A stretch of DNA of 64,000 nucleotides from Caballeronia novacaledonica (lineage in GTDB: Bacteria; Pseudomonadota; Gammaproteobacteria; Burkholderiales; Burkholderiaceae): positions 62,001 to 126,000 of the forward strand of contig NZ_OGTP01000003.1 of the NCBI RefSeq assembly GCF_900258035.1, in the 5' to 3' direction. The translations under genes were made by a program, and so were the position numbers. Shown here one piece after another: positions 1-9,098 of the stretch. The notes below the pieces were generated by a model. The model was not told the DNA's origin. It was given only the letters and a program-made list of their open reading frames with translations, and did no database searches. The stretch's first letter is position 1, and every line of letters begins with the position of its first letter.

Positions 1-1676
1 TCGTTCATCTGCGCGCGCGACACCGGACCGAGACCGATTTTCTTCGCGACGAGTTGCGCCGTGCCGGGCATCAACTGCATGAGGCCGCCCGCGCCGACTT
101 CCGAGCGCGCATTGATGATGAAGCGCGACTCCTGGCGGATGAGGCCATACGCCCATTCGATGTCGAGACCGGTGTTCTGCGCATCGCGCTCGACGATATC
201 GCGGAACGGCGACAGATAGCGCAGCGTGAAATCGTGCTCCGCTTTTGTCTTGTCGGCCGTGTTGACGGTGCGGTCGAACAGTTCGATGCGCTTAGCGTAC
301 TGCGCAGCCGCGATCAGTTGCCGGTCGGTCATGGTGCGCAGCGGCCAGTTCCATTCGCGATTGCCTTCGAGACGCATGTTCAGCGCGTAGAAACGCTGCG
401 ACAGCGCGAAGCCCGGCACCGATTGCATCTGCGCGATCTCGGCGTCCGAAACCGTGGTGCGCGGCGGCACGCTGATCTTTTGACCGAGTTCTTCGAGCGC
501 GAGCTGACCATAGAAGTTGTATTGATCCGCGATGGTCTGGAGTTCCTGGTTCGCCGTGGCCGTGTCGCCAGCCTGCTTCACGGCGCGCGCGTGCCAGTAG
601 ATCCACGCCGGTTGCGCGCGCAATGTGGGCGGCATCTGTTCGATGGACCAGCGCACCATGTTCCAGTCGTTGACGAGCAGCGCGCTGCGCGTGCGCCATT
701 CGTACGCCGGATTCGACAGTTGCGCATTCGCCGACAGCCGATACCAGTCCGCCGCCGCCGGCATGCGCTTGAGCGCCGCCTGATAGCCGATGGTGCCCCA
801 GCCGACCGCGCGCTCGGCGGGCGTCAGGCTCGGCGCGACGGAAGGAAAGGTGGCGGCGGCCATCGCCGGATCGTTGCGGGCCATGCGCGTGATCGCGAGC
901 AGCGTCAACTGATGCGCCGGCGTATTGGGCATCACGCCGCGCGCGAGATAAAGCGGCGGCTTGTTGACGGCGTCGTCCAGCAGCGAATCCTTCGGCTTTT
1001 CCTGGCCGAGCGCTTCGACGATGTTCGAGCCGGTCGACGTGTAGTTCTGCTCGTAGGCGAGACGAATTTGCTGCCAGATGTCGTCGCTCGTGAACTGGCC
1101 CGACTGCGCGAGTGCGCCGATCAGGTCGACGCAGCCGTCGCCGTACCATTTCGGATCGACGAGCAGCGCGCGCGCCGCTTCCGCGACGTTTTCGCCGCGC
1201 GACAGGCGCCCTTCGAGCGCGTAGCACTTGACCTGCGTGTCGTCATTGAGAACGAAACGGGAATATTGCTGCTCGAAGTTCTTCCAGTCGTGACGGCTGC
1301 CGAGCACGACGAGATAGTCGTTGCGCATGCGGTCGGCGATCGCCTGACCGTCGTAGCGCTGCAGGAACGAGAGCACGGGCGCGTCGGGCGCGTCGATGCG
1401 CGCGTGGCCTTGCGAATCGAAAAGCTGCGGCTTGATGGTGAAGTATTCGATATAGCTCGGCGCCGGATAATCCGGAATCTGCGCGGCGAGCGCGGCGGCC
1501 TTGCCGGCATCGTTCGCACGCGCGGCTTCGCGCAATTGCAGGAAGATGCGGTCGTCGGACGTGGGCGGGAGATCGGCATCGGGACGGACGGCGGAAGCCG
1601 TTCCGCAAGCGACGAGCGCCGCTGCGGCAAGGGCCGCGCCGACCGCGAGATATACTCGGTTGAGGCGTTTTGACAT
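1..1676 (-). CDS. slt: Lytic murein transglycosylase (Slt70-like), 3' end outside window
   Basis: Periplasmic enzyme that cleaves peptidoglycan glycan strands with formation of 1,6-anhydro-muropeptides. About 558 codons are visible; the gene runs off the left edge. The N-terminus reads MSKRLNRVYLAVGAALAAAA and is followed by LVACG, a possible lipobox within a signal peptide. A long helical region, the superhelical U-domain of Slt proteins, follows. Near residue 515 the catalytic SLT domain begins, with AYGLIRQESRF (catalytic Glu in RQES) and GGLMQLMPGTA. The start is the ATG at 1674-1676. It is divergent from the cyclo-ligase gene, with only about 20 bases between the two starts, so both promoters must overlap coding sequence. 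Family assignment is firm; the exact Slt subclass is not. Confidence 0.9.
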   Translation of the reverse strand, partial: MSKRLNRVYLAVGAALAAAALVACGTASAVRPDADLPPTSDDRIFLQLREAARANDAGKAAALAAQIPDYPAPSYIEYFTIKPQLFDSQGHARIDAPDAPVLSFLQRYDGQAIADRMRNDYLVVLGSRHDWKNFEQQYSRFVLNDDTQVKCYALEGRLSRGENVAEAARALLVDPKWYGDGCVDLIGALAQSGQFTSDDIWQQIRLAYEQNYTSTGSNIVEALGQEKPKDSLLDDAVNKPPLYLARGVMPNTPAHQLTLLAITRMARNDPAMAAATFPSVAPSLTPAERAVGWGTIGYQAALKRMPAAADWYRLSANAQLSNPAYEWRTRSALLVNDWNMVRWSIEQMPPTLRAQPAWIYWHARAVKQAGDTATANQELQTIADQYNFYGQLALEELGQKISVPPRTTVSDAEIAQMQSVPGFALSQRFYALNMRLEGNREWNWPLRTMTDRQLIAAAQYAKRIELFDRTVNTADKTKAEHDFTLRYLSPFRDIVERDAQNTGLDIEWAYGLIRQESRFIINARSEVGAGGLMQLMPGTAQLVAKKIGLGPVSRAQMN

Positions 1677-1695
1677 CTATTTTCTGGAGCGCGAG

Positions 1696-2313
1696 GTGGT
1701 CCTGAGATCGGAGGAAAGCATAGCACGCAACGTTTGCGATCAACCCAAGAACCAGCCGAAAAGCGCATTGCGCGCAAGGCTTCTCGCGGCGCGCGAGGCG
1801 CAAAGCGAGCAAGCCGGCCAGGCCGCGATAAACGACTCGCTCGCGGCGCGCATCCAGGCCGTGCTCGCGCGGCACGACGCGCGGTGCGTCGGCTTATACT
1901 GGCCCGTCGCGGGCGAGTTCGACGCGCGCGACGCGCTCGCACGCTGGCTCGACGCCGACGCAACGCGCGGCGCCGCGCTGCCGGTGGTCGTGAAACCGCA
2001 CGCGCCGATGGTTTTCCACGCATGGAGCGCGCACTCGCCGATGAAGGAAGGCCGCTACCGGATTCCGGTGCCCGCTGAAGAAAAGGTCGTGGTGCCGGAA
2101 CTGCTGCTGATTCCGTGCGTCGGTTTCGACACGGATCGGTACCGGCTCGGTTATGGCGGCGGCTATTACGATCGGACGCTCGCCGCCTGGCCGAACGAAG
2201 CGCGGCCGGTGACGATCGGCATCGCGTACGAATCGGGGAAATGCGGCGCGTTGCCGCGCGAGGTTCACGACATGCCGCTCGACGCGATCGTCACCGAATC
2301 CGCGATCTATTAG
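1696..2313 (+). CDS. 5-formyltetrahydrofolate cyclo-ligase
   Basis: Converts 5-formyl-THF to 5,10-methenyl-THF using ATP, recycling folate in the cytoplasm. The 205-residue length suits the family (about 190-200). The N-terminal KSALRARLLAAREAQ segment and the nucleotide-binding signature GYGGGYYDR near the C-terminus are both present, preceded by the conserved LLIPCVGFDTDRYRLG stretch. No ATG lies near the expected start. GTG at 1696 gives the best length (CTG at 1702 is possible), and the reading frame is open further upstream, so the start is uncertain. It is divergent from slt, and its stop overlaps that of the convergent regulator gene by 3 bases. Confidence 0.9.
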   Translation: MVLRSEESIARNVCDQPKNQPKSALRARLLAAREAQSEQAGQAAINDSLAARIQAVLARHDARCVGLYWPVAGEFDARDALARWLDADATRGAALPVVVKPHAPMVFHAWSAHSPMKEGRYRIPVPAEEKVVVPELLLIPCVGFDTDRYRLGYGGGYYDRTLAAWPNEARPVTIGIAYESGKCGALPREVHDMPLDAIVTESAIY

Positions 2314-2822
2314 AGCGATGCCGCCGCGCGCGCGGCGGTATCGTAGAGGCCGGACGCATTGCGCATCAATTGCGCGGCCTCGCCGATCTGCTCGTTGGTG
2401 AGACCGCTTTCGCGCAGTGTCTCGATGAGGCACGCCTCGCGCACTTCGCGATACTTGCCGCACAGTTCGCGTCCCGCCGGCGTCGCGGAAAAGAACACTT
2501 CCTTGCCGGATTTCTCGCTCTGCACGTAACCGCGAGCGACGAGTTTTTTCAGCGCATACGTGGCAACGTGTGTGTCCTCGATGTTCAGCACGAAGCAGAT
2601 GTCGGCGAGCTTCTTCTTGCGGTCGCGATGGCTCACATGATGCAGCAGCGACACTTCCACCGCCGTCATGTCCTTCGCGCCCGCCGCGGACATGCAGCGC
2701 ACCATCCAGCGATTGAACGCATTGCCCGCCATGATGAGGCCGTATTCGAATTCCGACAGTTCCGCGCTGGCTTCGGAGACGAGATGCTCGGACGAGACGA
2801 TCTTGGTGGGATGACGCGGCAT
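2310..2822 (-). CDS. Winged-helix (MarR-like) transcriptional regulator
   Basis: 170-residue DNA-binding protein, no close named homologue recognised. After a short N-tail come helices around ELSEFEYGLIMAGNAFNRWM and then a winged-helix core: TAVEVSLLHHVSHRDRKKKL, a recognition-helix region ADICFVLNIEDTHVATYALK, and a wing VARGYVQSEKSGKEVFFSAT. This layout is typical of MarR-type repressors, which bind DNA as dimers and often respond to small molecules. It lies divergent from pxpBCA, separated by an AT-rich stretch with three 11-bp tandem repeats, so local control of 5-oxoproline catabolism is a reasonable inference. I chose the ATG at 2822 (MPRHPTK); the frame is open for 24 more codons upstream. 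Confidence 0.75.
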   Translation of the reverse strand: MPRHPTKIVSSEHLVSEASAELSEFEYGLIMAGNAFNRWMVRCMSAAGAKDMTAVEVSLLHHVSHRDRKKKLADICFVLNIEDTHVATYALKKLVARGYVQSEKSGKEVFFSATPAGRELCGKYREVREACLIETLRESGLTNEQIGEAAQLMRNASGLYDTAARAAASL

Positions 2823-2903
2823 GGCGATGACCGGTTTGCAGTGCGTTGGAGTGTAGCGCAACGTCATTTTTGCGAGCGACGCATGCCTCGGCAAAAACGT
2901 GAA

Positions 2904-2936
2904 TTGATAATTTCTTGATAATTTATTGACAATGTA
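2904..2936. promoter_or_regulatory. Three tandem 11-bp repeats in the pxp control region
   Basis: TTGATAATTTC (2904-2914), TTGATAATTTA (2915-2925) and TTGACAATGTA (2926-2936) lie head to tail at one helical-turn spacing, in the only strongly AT-rich stretch between the regulator gene and pxpB. The third unit contains TTGACA, a possible -35. Placement and phasing suggest an operator for the divergent winged-helix regulator, but this is inferred. Confidence 0.45.
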
Positions 2937-3005
2937 ACATTCTGCGACGACGCGAAGCGCATCGGATAGACGAATTTCGCGTCCCGAAAAGGCAAATTTT
3001 CAGGC

Positions 3006-3659
3006 ATGACAAGACCACGTATTCATTCGCTGGGCGACGCCGCGCTCGTGTGCGAAGCCGCGCCGCCCGCCACGCTCGACTGCCAGCGCCGTATCTGGGC
3101 GCTGGCGGAACGCGCGCGCCTCATGCCGCACGTCGTCGAGGTGGTGCCGGGCATGAACAATCTGACGATCGTGTTCGATCCGCTCGAAGCGGACTACGAA
3201 ACGCTCGCCGCCGAACTGGACAGCGGCTGGGACGCCGCCGAGCCAACCGACATGGACAGCGCCGAAATCGAGATTCCGGTGCGCTACGGCGGCGCCGACG
3301 GCCCGGATCTCGCCGCGCTCGCGCAGCACACAGGCCTTTCCGTCGACGAAGTGGTGAAGCGTCATACGCAAGCCGAGTACGTCGTGTTCTTTCTCGGATT
3401 CCAGCCGGGCTTCGCCTATCTCGGCGGGCTCGATCCCGCGCTCGCGATGCCGCGCCGTTCCGAGCCGCGTCTCGAAGTGCCGGCGGGATCGGTCGGGATC
3501 GGCGGGGCGCAGACGGGCATTTATCCGGCGGTGTCGCCGGGCGGCTGGCAGTTGCTCGGACGCACGGAGCTGAAGCTCTTCGACCCGGCCAGAAACCCGC
3601 CGACGCTCATGCAGCCTGGCGACCGCGTGCGCTTCACCGCGCTGGAGGTGCGCGCATGA
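3006..3659 (+). CDS. pxpB: 5-oxoprolinase subunit PxpB
   Basis: Subunit of the prokaryotic three-component 5-oxoprolinase, which hydrolyses 5-oxoproline (pyroglutamate) to glutamate with ATP. The 217-residue protein belongs to the KipI / allophanate hydrolase subunit 1 family. It shows FFLGFQPGFAYLGGLDP, the RR-proline stretch PRRSEPRLEVPAGSVGIGG and AQTGIYPAVSPGGWQLLGRT, all hallmarks of the family. It is the first gene of pxpB-pxpC-pxpA. Its stop overlaps the ATG of pxpC (ATGA at 3656-3659), which implies translational coupling. In Bacillus the homologue KipI inhibits a sporulation kinase, but the pxpBCA context here supports the enzyme role. Confidence 0.92.
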   Translation: MTRPRIHSLGDAALVCEAAPPATLDCQRRIWALAERARLMPHVVEVVPGMNNLTIVFDPLEADYETLAAELDSGWDAAEPTDMDSAEIEIPVRYGGADGPDLAALAQHTGLSVDEVVKRHTQAEYVVFFLGFQPGFAYLGGLDPALAMPRRSEPRLEVPAGSVGIGGAQTGIYPAVSPGGWQLLGRTELKLFDPARNPPTLMQPGDRVRFTALEVRA

Positions 3660-4696
3660 TCGACGTGATTCGCGCAGGCGTGCTCACTTCCGTGCAGGAT
3701 CTCGGACGACGCGGCTACCGGCATCTCGGCGTGAGTTCGGGTGGCGCGCTCGATGCGCTGTCGCTGGAAATCGGCAATCGCATCGTCGGGAACCGGCCGG
3801 ACGCGGCGGGCATCGAGGTCACGTTCGGGCCGACGGTGCTGCGCTTCAAACATGCAACGCGCATCGCCATCACTGGAACCGATTTCGGCGCGACGCTCGA
3901 CGACAAGCCCGTCTATTCGTGGTGGAGCCTGCCCGTGCGCGCGGGCCAGGAACTGACGCTGCGCGTGGCGAAGCGCGGCATGCGCGGCTATGTGTCGATC
4001 GCGGGCGGCATCGACGTCTTGCCGATGCTCGGCTCGCGCTCGACCGATCTCGCCGCGTGCTTCGGCGGCCTCGGCGGGCGTGCGTTGCGCGACGGCGACC
4101 GTCTGCCGGTCGGCGTGCCGCAGCCGCACAAGGGCATCGCGTTTTCGCCGGAAGAACCCGCGTTCGGCGTGAAGGCGCCCGCGTGGTGCAAGTTCGTGCT
4201 CGTCGACGAACCCGTGCGGCGCGGCCGCCATTCGCCGGGACTCGCGTGGGCGGTGCCGATCCGCGTGCTGCGCGGCCCGGAATACGACAGCTTCAACGAC
4301 GCGGCCCAAACGAGTTTCTGGAACGAGGAATGGACGATCACGCCCAACAGCAATCGCATGGGTTTCCGGCTTGCGGGCACGGCGCTGGAGCGGCGCGAAA
4401 AGATCGAACTGCTGTCGCACGCGGTCTTGCCCGGCACGATCCAGGTGCCGCCGAACGGCCAGCCGATCATCCTGATGGGCGACGCGCAGAGCACCGGCGG
4501 CTATCCGAAGATCGGCGCGGTGATCAGGGCGGACCTGTGGAAGCTCGCGCAAGTGAAGCTGAACGGCGGCGTGCGCTTTATCGAGACATCGGTGGAAGAG
4601 GCGCGCCACGCGCTCGCCGACGAGCGGCAATACGTGAGCCAGGTGGAAACGGCCATCGCGATGCACGAGGAGCGCATCGCGCGCGCGGGCTCCTGA
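3656..4696 (+). CDS. pxpC: 5-oxoprolinase subunit PxpC
   Basis: 346-residue subunit of the KipA / allophanate hydrolase subunit 2 family (biotin-dependent carboxyltransferase superfamily), acting with PxpA and PxpB on 5-oxoproline. Family landmarks: MIDVIRAGVLTSVQDLGRRG at the N-terminus, GYVSIAGGIDVLPMLGSRST in the middle, SNRMGFRLAG and QPIILMGDAQSTGGYPKIG in the C-terminal half. The ATG overlaps the pxpB stop. Length is within the family range. The frame is open far upstream, but the overlap start and the conserved N-terminus fix it here. Confidence 0.92.
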   Translation: MIDVIRAGVLTSVQDLGRRGYRHLGVSSGGALDALSLEIGNRIVGNRPDAAGIEVTFGPTVLRFKHATRIAITGTDFGATLDDKPVYSWWSLPVRAGQELTLRVAKRGMRGYVSIAGGIDVLPMLGSRSTDLAACFGGLGGRALRDGDRLPVGVPQPHKGIAFSPEEPAFGVKAPAWCKFVLVDEPVRRGRHSPGLAWAVPIRVLRGPEYDSFNDAAQTSFWNEEWTITPNSNRMGFRLAGTALERREKIELLSHAVLPGTIQVPPNGQPIILMGDAQSTGGYPKIGAVIRADLWKLAQVKLNGGVRFIETSVEEARHALADERQYVSQVETAIAMHEERIARAGS

Positions 4697-4762
4697 GTTG
4701 AAAGCCGCGCGAGAGACGCGGCGCATCACTTCAACACTAACGGAACGACTGCACAAAACATC

Positions 4763-5512
4763 ATGGAAATCGATCTCAATGCCGATCTCGGCGAAGGCTG
4801 CGGCTCCGACGAAGCCCTGCTCGATCTCGTGAGTTCCGCGAACATCGCGTGCGGATGGCACGCGGGCGGCGCCACCGCGATGCGCGATTGCGTGCGCTGG
4901 GCCGTCGAAAAGGGCGTCGCTATCGGCGCGCACCCGAGCTTCAACGATCCCGAGAACTTCGGCCGCAAGGAAATGGACCTGCCGCCCGAGGAAATTTACG
5001 CGGGCGTGCTGTATCAACTCGGCGCGCTCTCGGCGATCGCGCAGGCGGAAGGCGGGCGCATCGCGCACGTGAAGCCGCACGGCGCGCTCTATAACCAGGC
5101 CGCGAAAAGTACCGCGATCGCCGATGCGATCGTCTCCGCCGTGCACGACTTCGATCCGTCGCTGCTCGTGTTCGGGCTGGCGAACAGCGGGCTCGTCGAA
5201 GCGGCGCGGCGCGCGGGGCTGATCGCGATCGAGGAAGTGTTCGCGGATCGCGGCTATCGCGCGGATGGTTCGCTCGTGCCGCGCAAGGAGCCGGGCGCGC
5301 TGCTCGACGACGAAAACCTCGTGCTCGACCGAACGCTGGCGATGGTGCGCGAGCAGCGCGTGCGGGCCGTGTCCGGCGAATGGGTGCCGCTCAACGCGCA
5401 GACGATCTGCCTGCACGGCGACGGCGCGCACGCCCTCGACTTCGCCCGGCGCATTCGCGATGCGCTGGCCGATGCGGGCATCGAAGTCCGCGCCGCGCAC
5501 GCCGCCGCCTGA
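4763..5512 (+). CDS. pxpA: 5-oxoprolinase subunit PxpA (LamB/YcsF family)
   Basis: 249-residue LamB/YcsF-family protein, the third subunit of 5-oxoprolinase. It begins [20 protein letters not shown] and continues with the signature [14 protein letters not shown], in which acidic and histidine residues form the presumed active site. [14 protein letters not shown] and [20 protein letters not shown] are further family motifs. It lies 66 bases after pxpC in the same direction, so one transcript probably covers all three subunits. A terminator-like hairpin follows immediately at 5534-5557. Confidence 0.93.
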   Translation: MEIDLNADLGEGCGSDEALLDLVSSANIACGWHAGGATAMRDCVRWAVEKGVAIGAHPSFNDPENFGRKEMDLPPEEIYAGVLYQLGALSAIAQAEGGRIAHVKPHGALYNQAAKSTAIADAIVSAVHDFDPSLLVFGLANSGLVEAARRAGLIAIEEVFADRGYRADGSLVPRKEPGALLDDENLVLDRTLAMVREQRVRAVSGEWVPLNAQTICLHGDGAHALDFARRIRDALADAGIEVRAAHAAA

Positions 5513-5533
5513 AGCATCCCGCAGCAAATTTCG

Positions 5534-5557
5534 ACGCCCCGCATGCCGGGGCGTTTT
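5534..5557 (+). terminator. Rho-independent terminator after pxpA
   Basis: A GC-rich stem (CGCCCCG at 5535-5541 pairing with CGGGGCG at 5547-5553) is followed directly by TTTT. It sits 21 bases after the pxpA stop. It would separate pxpBCA from the DUF969/DUF979 pair unless read-through occurs; the U-tract is short. Confidence 0.65.
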
Positions 5558-5613
5558 AACAAGCAAGCGCCCGATTCGAGACGCGAGTGTTTCTTGTCAG
5601 TACGGAGATAAAA

Positions 5614-6333
5614 ATGACGAATGCAGTGAATCTATGGCCGCTCATCGGCGTGGCCGTCATCATCGCAGGCTTCGTGCTGCGCTTCAATCCGATGCTGATC
5701 GTCGCGGCCGCCGCGATCATCACCGGCTTCGCGGCGCACTTTCCCGTCGAGCGCATTCTGACCGCGATCGGCAGCGGCTTCATGAAGACACGCAACATTC
5801 CGCTCATCATCCTGTTGCCGCTCGCGGTGATCGGTCTGCTCGAACGGCACGGCCTGCGCGAGCGCGCCCAGATGTGGATTTCGAGCATCAAGGCCGCGAC
5901 GGCGGGCCGTCTGCTGATCGTGTATCTGTTCGTGCGCGAGATCACGGCGGCGGTCGGCCTGACGGGACTCGGCGGACATCCGCAGATGGTCCGCCCGCTG
6001 CTCGCGCCGATGGCCGAAGGCGCCACCGAAGCGCGCTACGGCAAGCTCTCCGACGCGACGCGCCACAAGCTGCGCGCCTACTCGGCGGCCACCGACAACG
6101 TCGGCCTGTTCTTCGGCGAGGACATTTTCGTCGCGTTCGGCGCGATCGTGCTGATGGTCACGTTCCTGAAGGAAGCGGGCATCGTCGTGGAGCCGATGCA
6201 CGTCGCCGTGTGGGGCATCCCCACGGCGATCTGCGCGTTCCTGATCCACGGCTTCCGGCTGTGGCTGCTCGACCGCAGGCTCGCCCGCGAACTGGAAGCG
6301 CTCACGCGCAATGTTGCGGGAGAAAAAGCATGA
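5614..6333 (+). CDS. DUF969 family membrane protein
   Basis: 239-residue inner-membrane protein beginning MTNAVNLWPLIGVAVIIAGF with several hydrophobic segments (e.g. PLIILLPLAVIGLL and IFVAFGAIVLMVTFL). It matches DUF969, a family of unknown function encoded next to DUF979. The two together resemble a split transporter, and their position after pxpBCA suggests uptake of 5-oxoproline or a related compound; that is inference. The ATG at 5614 was preferred over an upstream in-frame start at 5587 because it begins the conserved hydrophobic N-terminus. The stop overlaps the ATG of the DUF979 gene. Confidence 0.85.
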   Translation: MTNAVNLWPLIGVAVIIAGFVLRFNPMLIVAAAAIITGFAAHFPVERILTAIGSGFMKTRNIPLIILLPLAVIGLLERHGLRERAQMWISSIKAATAGRLLIVYLFVREITAAVGLTGLGGHPQMVRPLLAPMAEGATEARYGKLSDATRHKLRAYSAATDNVGLFFGEDIFVAFGAIVLMVTFLKEAGIVVEPMHVAVWGIPTAICAFLIHGFRLWLLDRRLARELEALTRNVAGEKA

Positions 6334-7286
6334 CGCTCACGATCAACTATCTGTTCTATCTCGTCGGCATCATTCTGCTGGTCGTCGGCGGGATGATTCT
6401 CACCGACAAGGCGCATCCGAAGCGATTCAGCGCGGGCGTGTTCTGGCTCATTTACGCGCTGATCTTTCTGATCGGCGACTGGATTCCGGTGCCGGTGGTC
6501 GGCGTGCTCGTCGTGGCGATGGCGCTGATCGCGGGCCTGGGCGGCGTCACGGGCGCGAAGCCGAAAATGCTCTCCGACGAAACGCGCCGCCAGAGCGCCG
6601 TGCGGCTCGGCAACAGGCTCTTCGTGCCCGCGCTGACGATTCCGGTCGTCACCGTGATTCTCACGCTCGGCGCGAAGTATCTCGTGTTCGGCGGCGTGCC
6701 GCTGATCGAGCTGAAGAACGTGACGCTGATCGGCTTCGGCGTCGGTTGCGTGATCGCGCTCGCCATCGCGTGCGTGATGACGCGCGACACCGTCGGCCAG
6801 TCGATGCGCGAGACGCGCCGTCTCATCGACGCGCTTTCGTGGGCCGCCGTGTTGCCGCAGATGCTTGGCATGCTCGGCCTCGTGTTCTCGGATGCGGGCG
6901 TCGGCAAGGCGGTCGCGCATGTGACGACCGCTTACGTCAACATGGACTACCGGCTCGTCGCGGTGACCGTGTATGTCGTCGGCATGGCGCTCTTCACGAT
7001 GGTCATGGGCAACGGCTTCGCCGCGTTTCCGGTGATGACGGGCGGCGTCGGCGTGCCGATTCTCGTCGGCGTGTTCCATGGCAATCCCGCGACGATGGCG
7101 GCGATCGGCATGTTCTCCGGCTACTGCGGCACGCTCATGACGCCGATGGCCGCGAACTTCAACATCGTGCCCGCCGCTTTGCTGGAACTGCCGGACAAGA
7201 ACGCGGTGATCAAGGTTCAAGTGCCGACGGCGGTCACGTTGATGATCGTCAATATCTTTCTGTTGAACTGGTTGATGTTCATCTAA
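6330..7286 (+). CDS. DUF979 family membrane protein
   Basis: 318-residue polytopic inner-membrane protein starting MTLTINYLFYLVGIILLVVG. Hydrophobic helices are spread over the whole length and several Gly-rich segments, such as VMGNGFAAFPVMTGGVGVPI and GMFSGYCGTLMTPMAANF, resemble re-entrant or substrate-path loops of secondary transporters. It overlaps DUF969 by four bases (ATGA at 6330-6333), so the two are almost certainly translated together and probably form one complex. Function is not established. Linkage with 5-oxoprolinase makes a 5-oxoproline or small carboxylate permease the leading guess. Confidence 0.85.
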   Translation: MTLTINYLFYLVGIILLVVGGMILTDKAHPKRFSAGVFWLIYALIFLIGDWIPVPVVGVLVVAMALIAGLGGVTGAKPKMLSDETRRQSAVRLGNRLFVPALTIPVVTVILTLGAKYLVFGGVPLIELKNVTLIGFGVGCVIALAIACVMTRDTVGQSMRETRRLIDALSWAAVLPQMLGMLGLVFSDAGVGKAVAHVTTAYVNMDYRLVAVTVYVVGMALFTMVMGNGFAAFPVMTGGVGVPILVGVFHGNPATMAAIGMFSGYCGTLMTPMAANFNIVPAALLELPDKNAVIKVQVPTAVTLMIVNIFLLNWLMFI

Positions 7287-7684
7287 GCGAAAGCGTTTGA
7301 CCCGCGCGCGTATCGCGGAACAAGGCCGCGATACGCGCGCGTGATTGCGTCATCTCCCTTCTCCTTGCCCTTCCTCATGCATGACTGGCTGCATCTTCGC
7401 CGCGCGTCGTGCATCGATCCGTTATCGCAAACCTGCATCGTATATCGCTGACGCTCAGCAATTCGGACTGCTCTTATATGTCCGTACCGGATGCATGACG
7501 GAGACTCCTGCGCTTTCTGTGGCGCTTAAGGAAAACATGGCGTGCGACATCTTCGCCGCTTGACCGATCAAGCGTGACACGGCATCCCTCCGCGCATTTC
7601 CCGGACTGACCGGGGCGTCGGTTTGCGGTTTCGCACCTATTAACGCGAGCGTTGGCGAGCATTCTTTCCGTCAAAGATTCTTTC
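7287..7684. other. 398-bp intergenic region with a long inverted repeat (7303-7341)
   Basis: Separates the DUF979 gene from the exopolysaccharide locus. At 7303-7318 and 7326-7341 there is a perfect 16-bp inverted repeat with a 7-base loop and no T-run, possibly a structured 3' end for the DUF979 transcript. The rest presumably holds the exopolysaccharide promoter, but I cannot identify a convincing -10/-35 pair. A 72-codon ORF at 7345-7563 lacks family features and is not called. Confidence 0.6.
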
Positions 7685-9082
7685 ATGCGTTTGCCGAGTT
7701 ACTCCCGTCTGCTCGCCTTGCCCTCGGGTTCCAATCTGCTGCTTCGCTGGCTCGAGACGATCATCGTCACGGCCAGTGTGCTCGCGGCCTCAGGAATCTC
7801 CGGCGACGGCGCTGCCGCCCGCTATGACAGCGCGGTCGTTGCCTTCACCGTCATCTTCGCGTGGAGCGCGTCGTCAGGACTCCGCATGACGGGCCTGGCG
7901 CGCCGCGTGTCGCTGCCGTGTGCCGTTCTCCTTCCAGCGCTTGGCTGGATGATCTGCGAGGCCGGCGCGGTATTCGTGATCGAGTGGATGCATGGCGAAT
8001 ACCACCCTTCGGGCGCATGGCTCGTCAGTCTTTTCGCGCCGACGGCCATCGGCGTGATGCTCTGCCGTCTCATCGACCGGATCGCTCGTGCGCGCTGGGG
8101 CCGGCGCTTGTCGGTGGCGGTGGTCGGGCGAGGCGAGCGCTGCGCGGCATTCGCGCGAACCATCGCCGCCATGGACGATTCGACTTGCCGCGTCGACGCG
8201 CTCCTCGACCTGAACGCCGATGCCGATGCGACAGTCGGCGGCGTTCCGCTCTTTCACGACATCGAGACATTCGCTGCCCAGTTGCGCGCGCGACATACCG
8301 ACGAGTTGTGGCTCGCGCTGCCGCTCGCGGACGAGGCGGCGCTCCTGCGCTGTCTCGACGCGTTCCGCGACGACCTGCTGAACATTCGCTTCGTGCCGGA
8401 CGTGAGCCGCGTCGTGCGCTTTCACGGCCATCGCGTCGATCTCGACGGCGCGCTCGCGATCAACCTCGTCGCCTCGCCGCTCAGCGCTCGCGCCTTCGCC
8501 AGCAAGGCGGTGTTCGACTGGCTCTTCTCCGCTTGCGCCGTCGTCGCACTTGCGCCCGTGTTGGTCGCGATCGCGCTTGCCGTCAAGTTGACGTCATCCG
8601 GACCGGTGTTTTTCAGGCAGCGGCGCCGGGGCGCGAACGGAAAGCCTTTCGACATCTACAAGTTCCGCACGATGCGCACGCATGCGACGCACGGCGGCGT
8701 GCTCGTGCAGGCCACGCGCGGCGATCCGCGCGTGACGCGCGTCGGTGCGTTCCTGCGCCGCACGAGCCTCGACGAGCTGCCGCAGTTCTTCAACGTGCTG
8801 CGTGGCGAGATGTCGGTCGTCGGCCCTCGTCCGCATGCGATGGAGCATGACGCGCTCTATCAGCATGTCGTCGACGGCTATATCCATCGTTACCGCTTCA
8901 GGCCGGGCATCACCGGCTGGGCGCAGATCAACGGGCTGCGTGGCGAGACGGACTCCATCGACAAGATGGAGCGGCGGGTCGAACACGATCTCCACTACAT
9001 CGGCAACTGGTCGTTCGCGCTCGACATGCGCATCGTGCTCGCGACGATCGTGCGCGGGTTCGTTCATCGCAACGCGTACTGA
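7685..9082 (+). CDS. Undecaprenyl-phosphate glycosyl-1-phosphate transferase (WcaJ/BceB type)
   Basis: Starts exopolysaccharide repeat-unit synthesis by moving a sugar-1-phosphate (usually glucose) from UDP-sugar to undecaprenyl phosphate at the inner membrane. The 465-residue protein has an N-terminal membrane block (to about residue 130), a CoA-binding-like middle domain ([20 protein letters not shown]), another membrane segment near [20 protein letters not shown], and the C-terminal transferase domain with [34 protein letters not shown] and [14 protein letters not shown]. Start is the ATG at 7685, and an upstream in-frame codon at 7652 is less likely. It heads the locus and is followed 16 bases later by wza. 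Confidence 0.93.
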   Translation: MRLPSYSRLLALPSGSNLLLRWLETIIVTASVLAASGISGDGAAARYDSAVVAFTVIFAWSASSGLRMTGLARRVSLPCAVLLPALGWMICEAGAVFVIEWMHGEYHPSGAWLVSLFAPTAIGVMLCRLIDRIARARWGRRLSVAVVGRGERCAAFARTIAAMDDSTCRVDALLDLNADADATVGGVPLFHDIETFAAQLRARHTDELWLALPLADEAALLRCLDAFRDDLLNIRFVPDVSRVVRFHGHRVDLDGALAINLVASPLSARAFASKAVFDWLFSACAVVALAPVLVAIALAVKLTSSGPVFFRQRRRGANGKPFDIYKFRTMRTHATHGGVLVQATRGDPRVTRVGAFLRRTSLDELPQFFNVLRGEMSVVGPRPHAMEHDALYQHVVDGYIHRYRFRPGITGWAQINGLRGETDSIDKMERRVEHDLHYIGNWSFALDMRIVLATIVRGFVHRNAY

Positions 9083-9098
9083 CTTGCAGGACTCACCC

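Noticed and set aside
3050..3655. Long alternate-frame ORF starting in pxpB and running into pxpC
   Set aside because: Only the part from 3656 has PxpC family sequence; the earlier part is Arg-rich shadow sequence.
7387..7400. GG-N10-GC resembling a sigma-54 promoter
   Set aside because: Only the invariant dinucleotides match. Such matches are expected by chance in this GC-rich sequence, and the flanking bases do not fit.
7345..7563. 72-codon ORF before the EPS locus
   Set aside because: No domain, no clear ribosome-binding site, unusual composition; probably chance.
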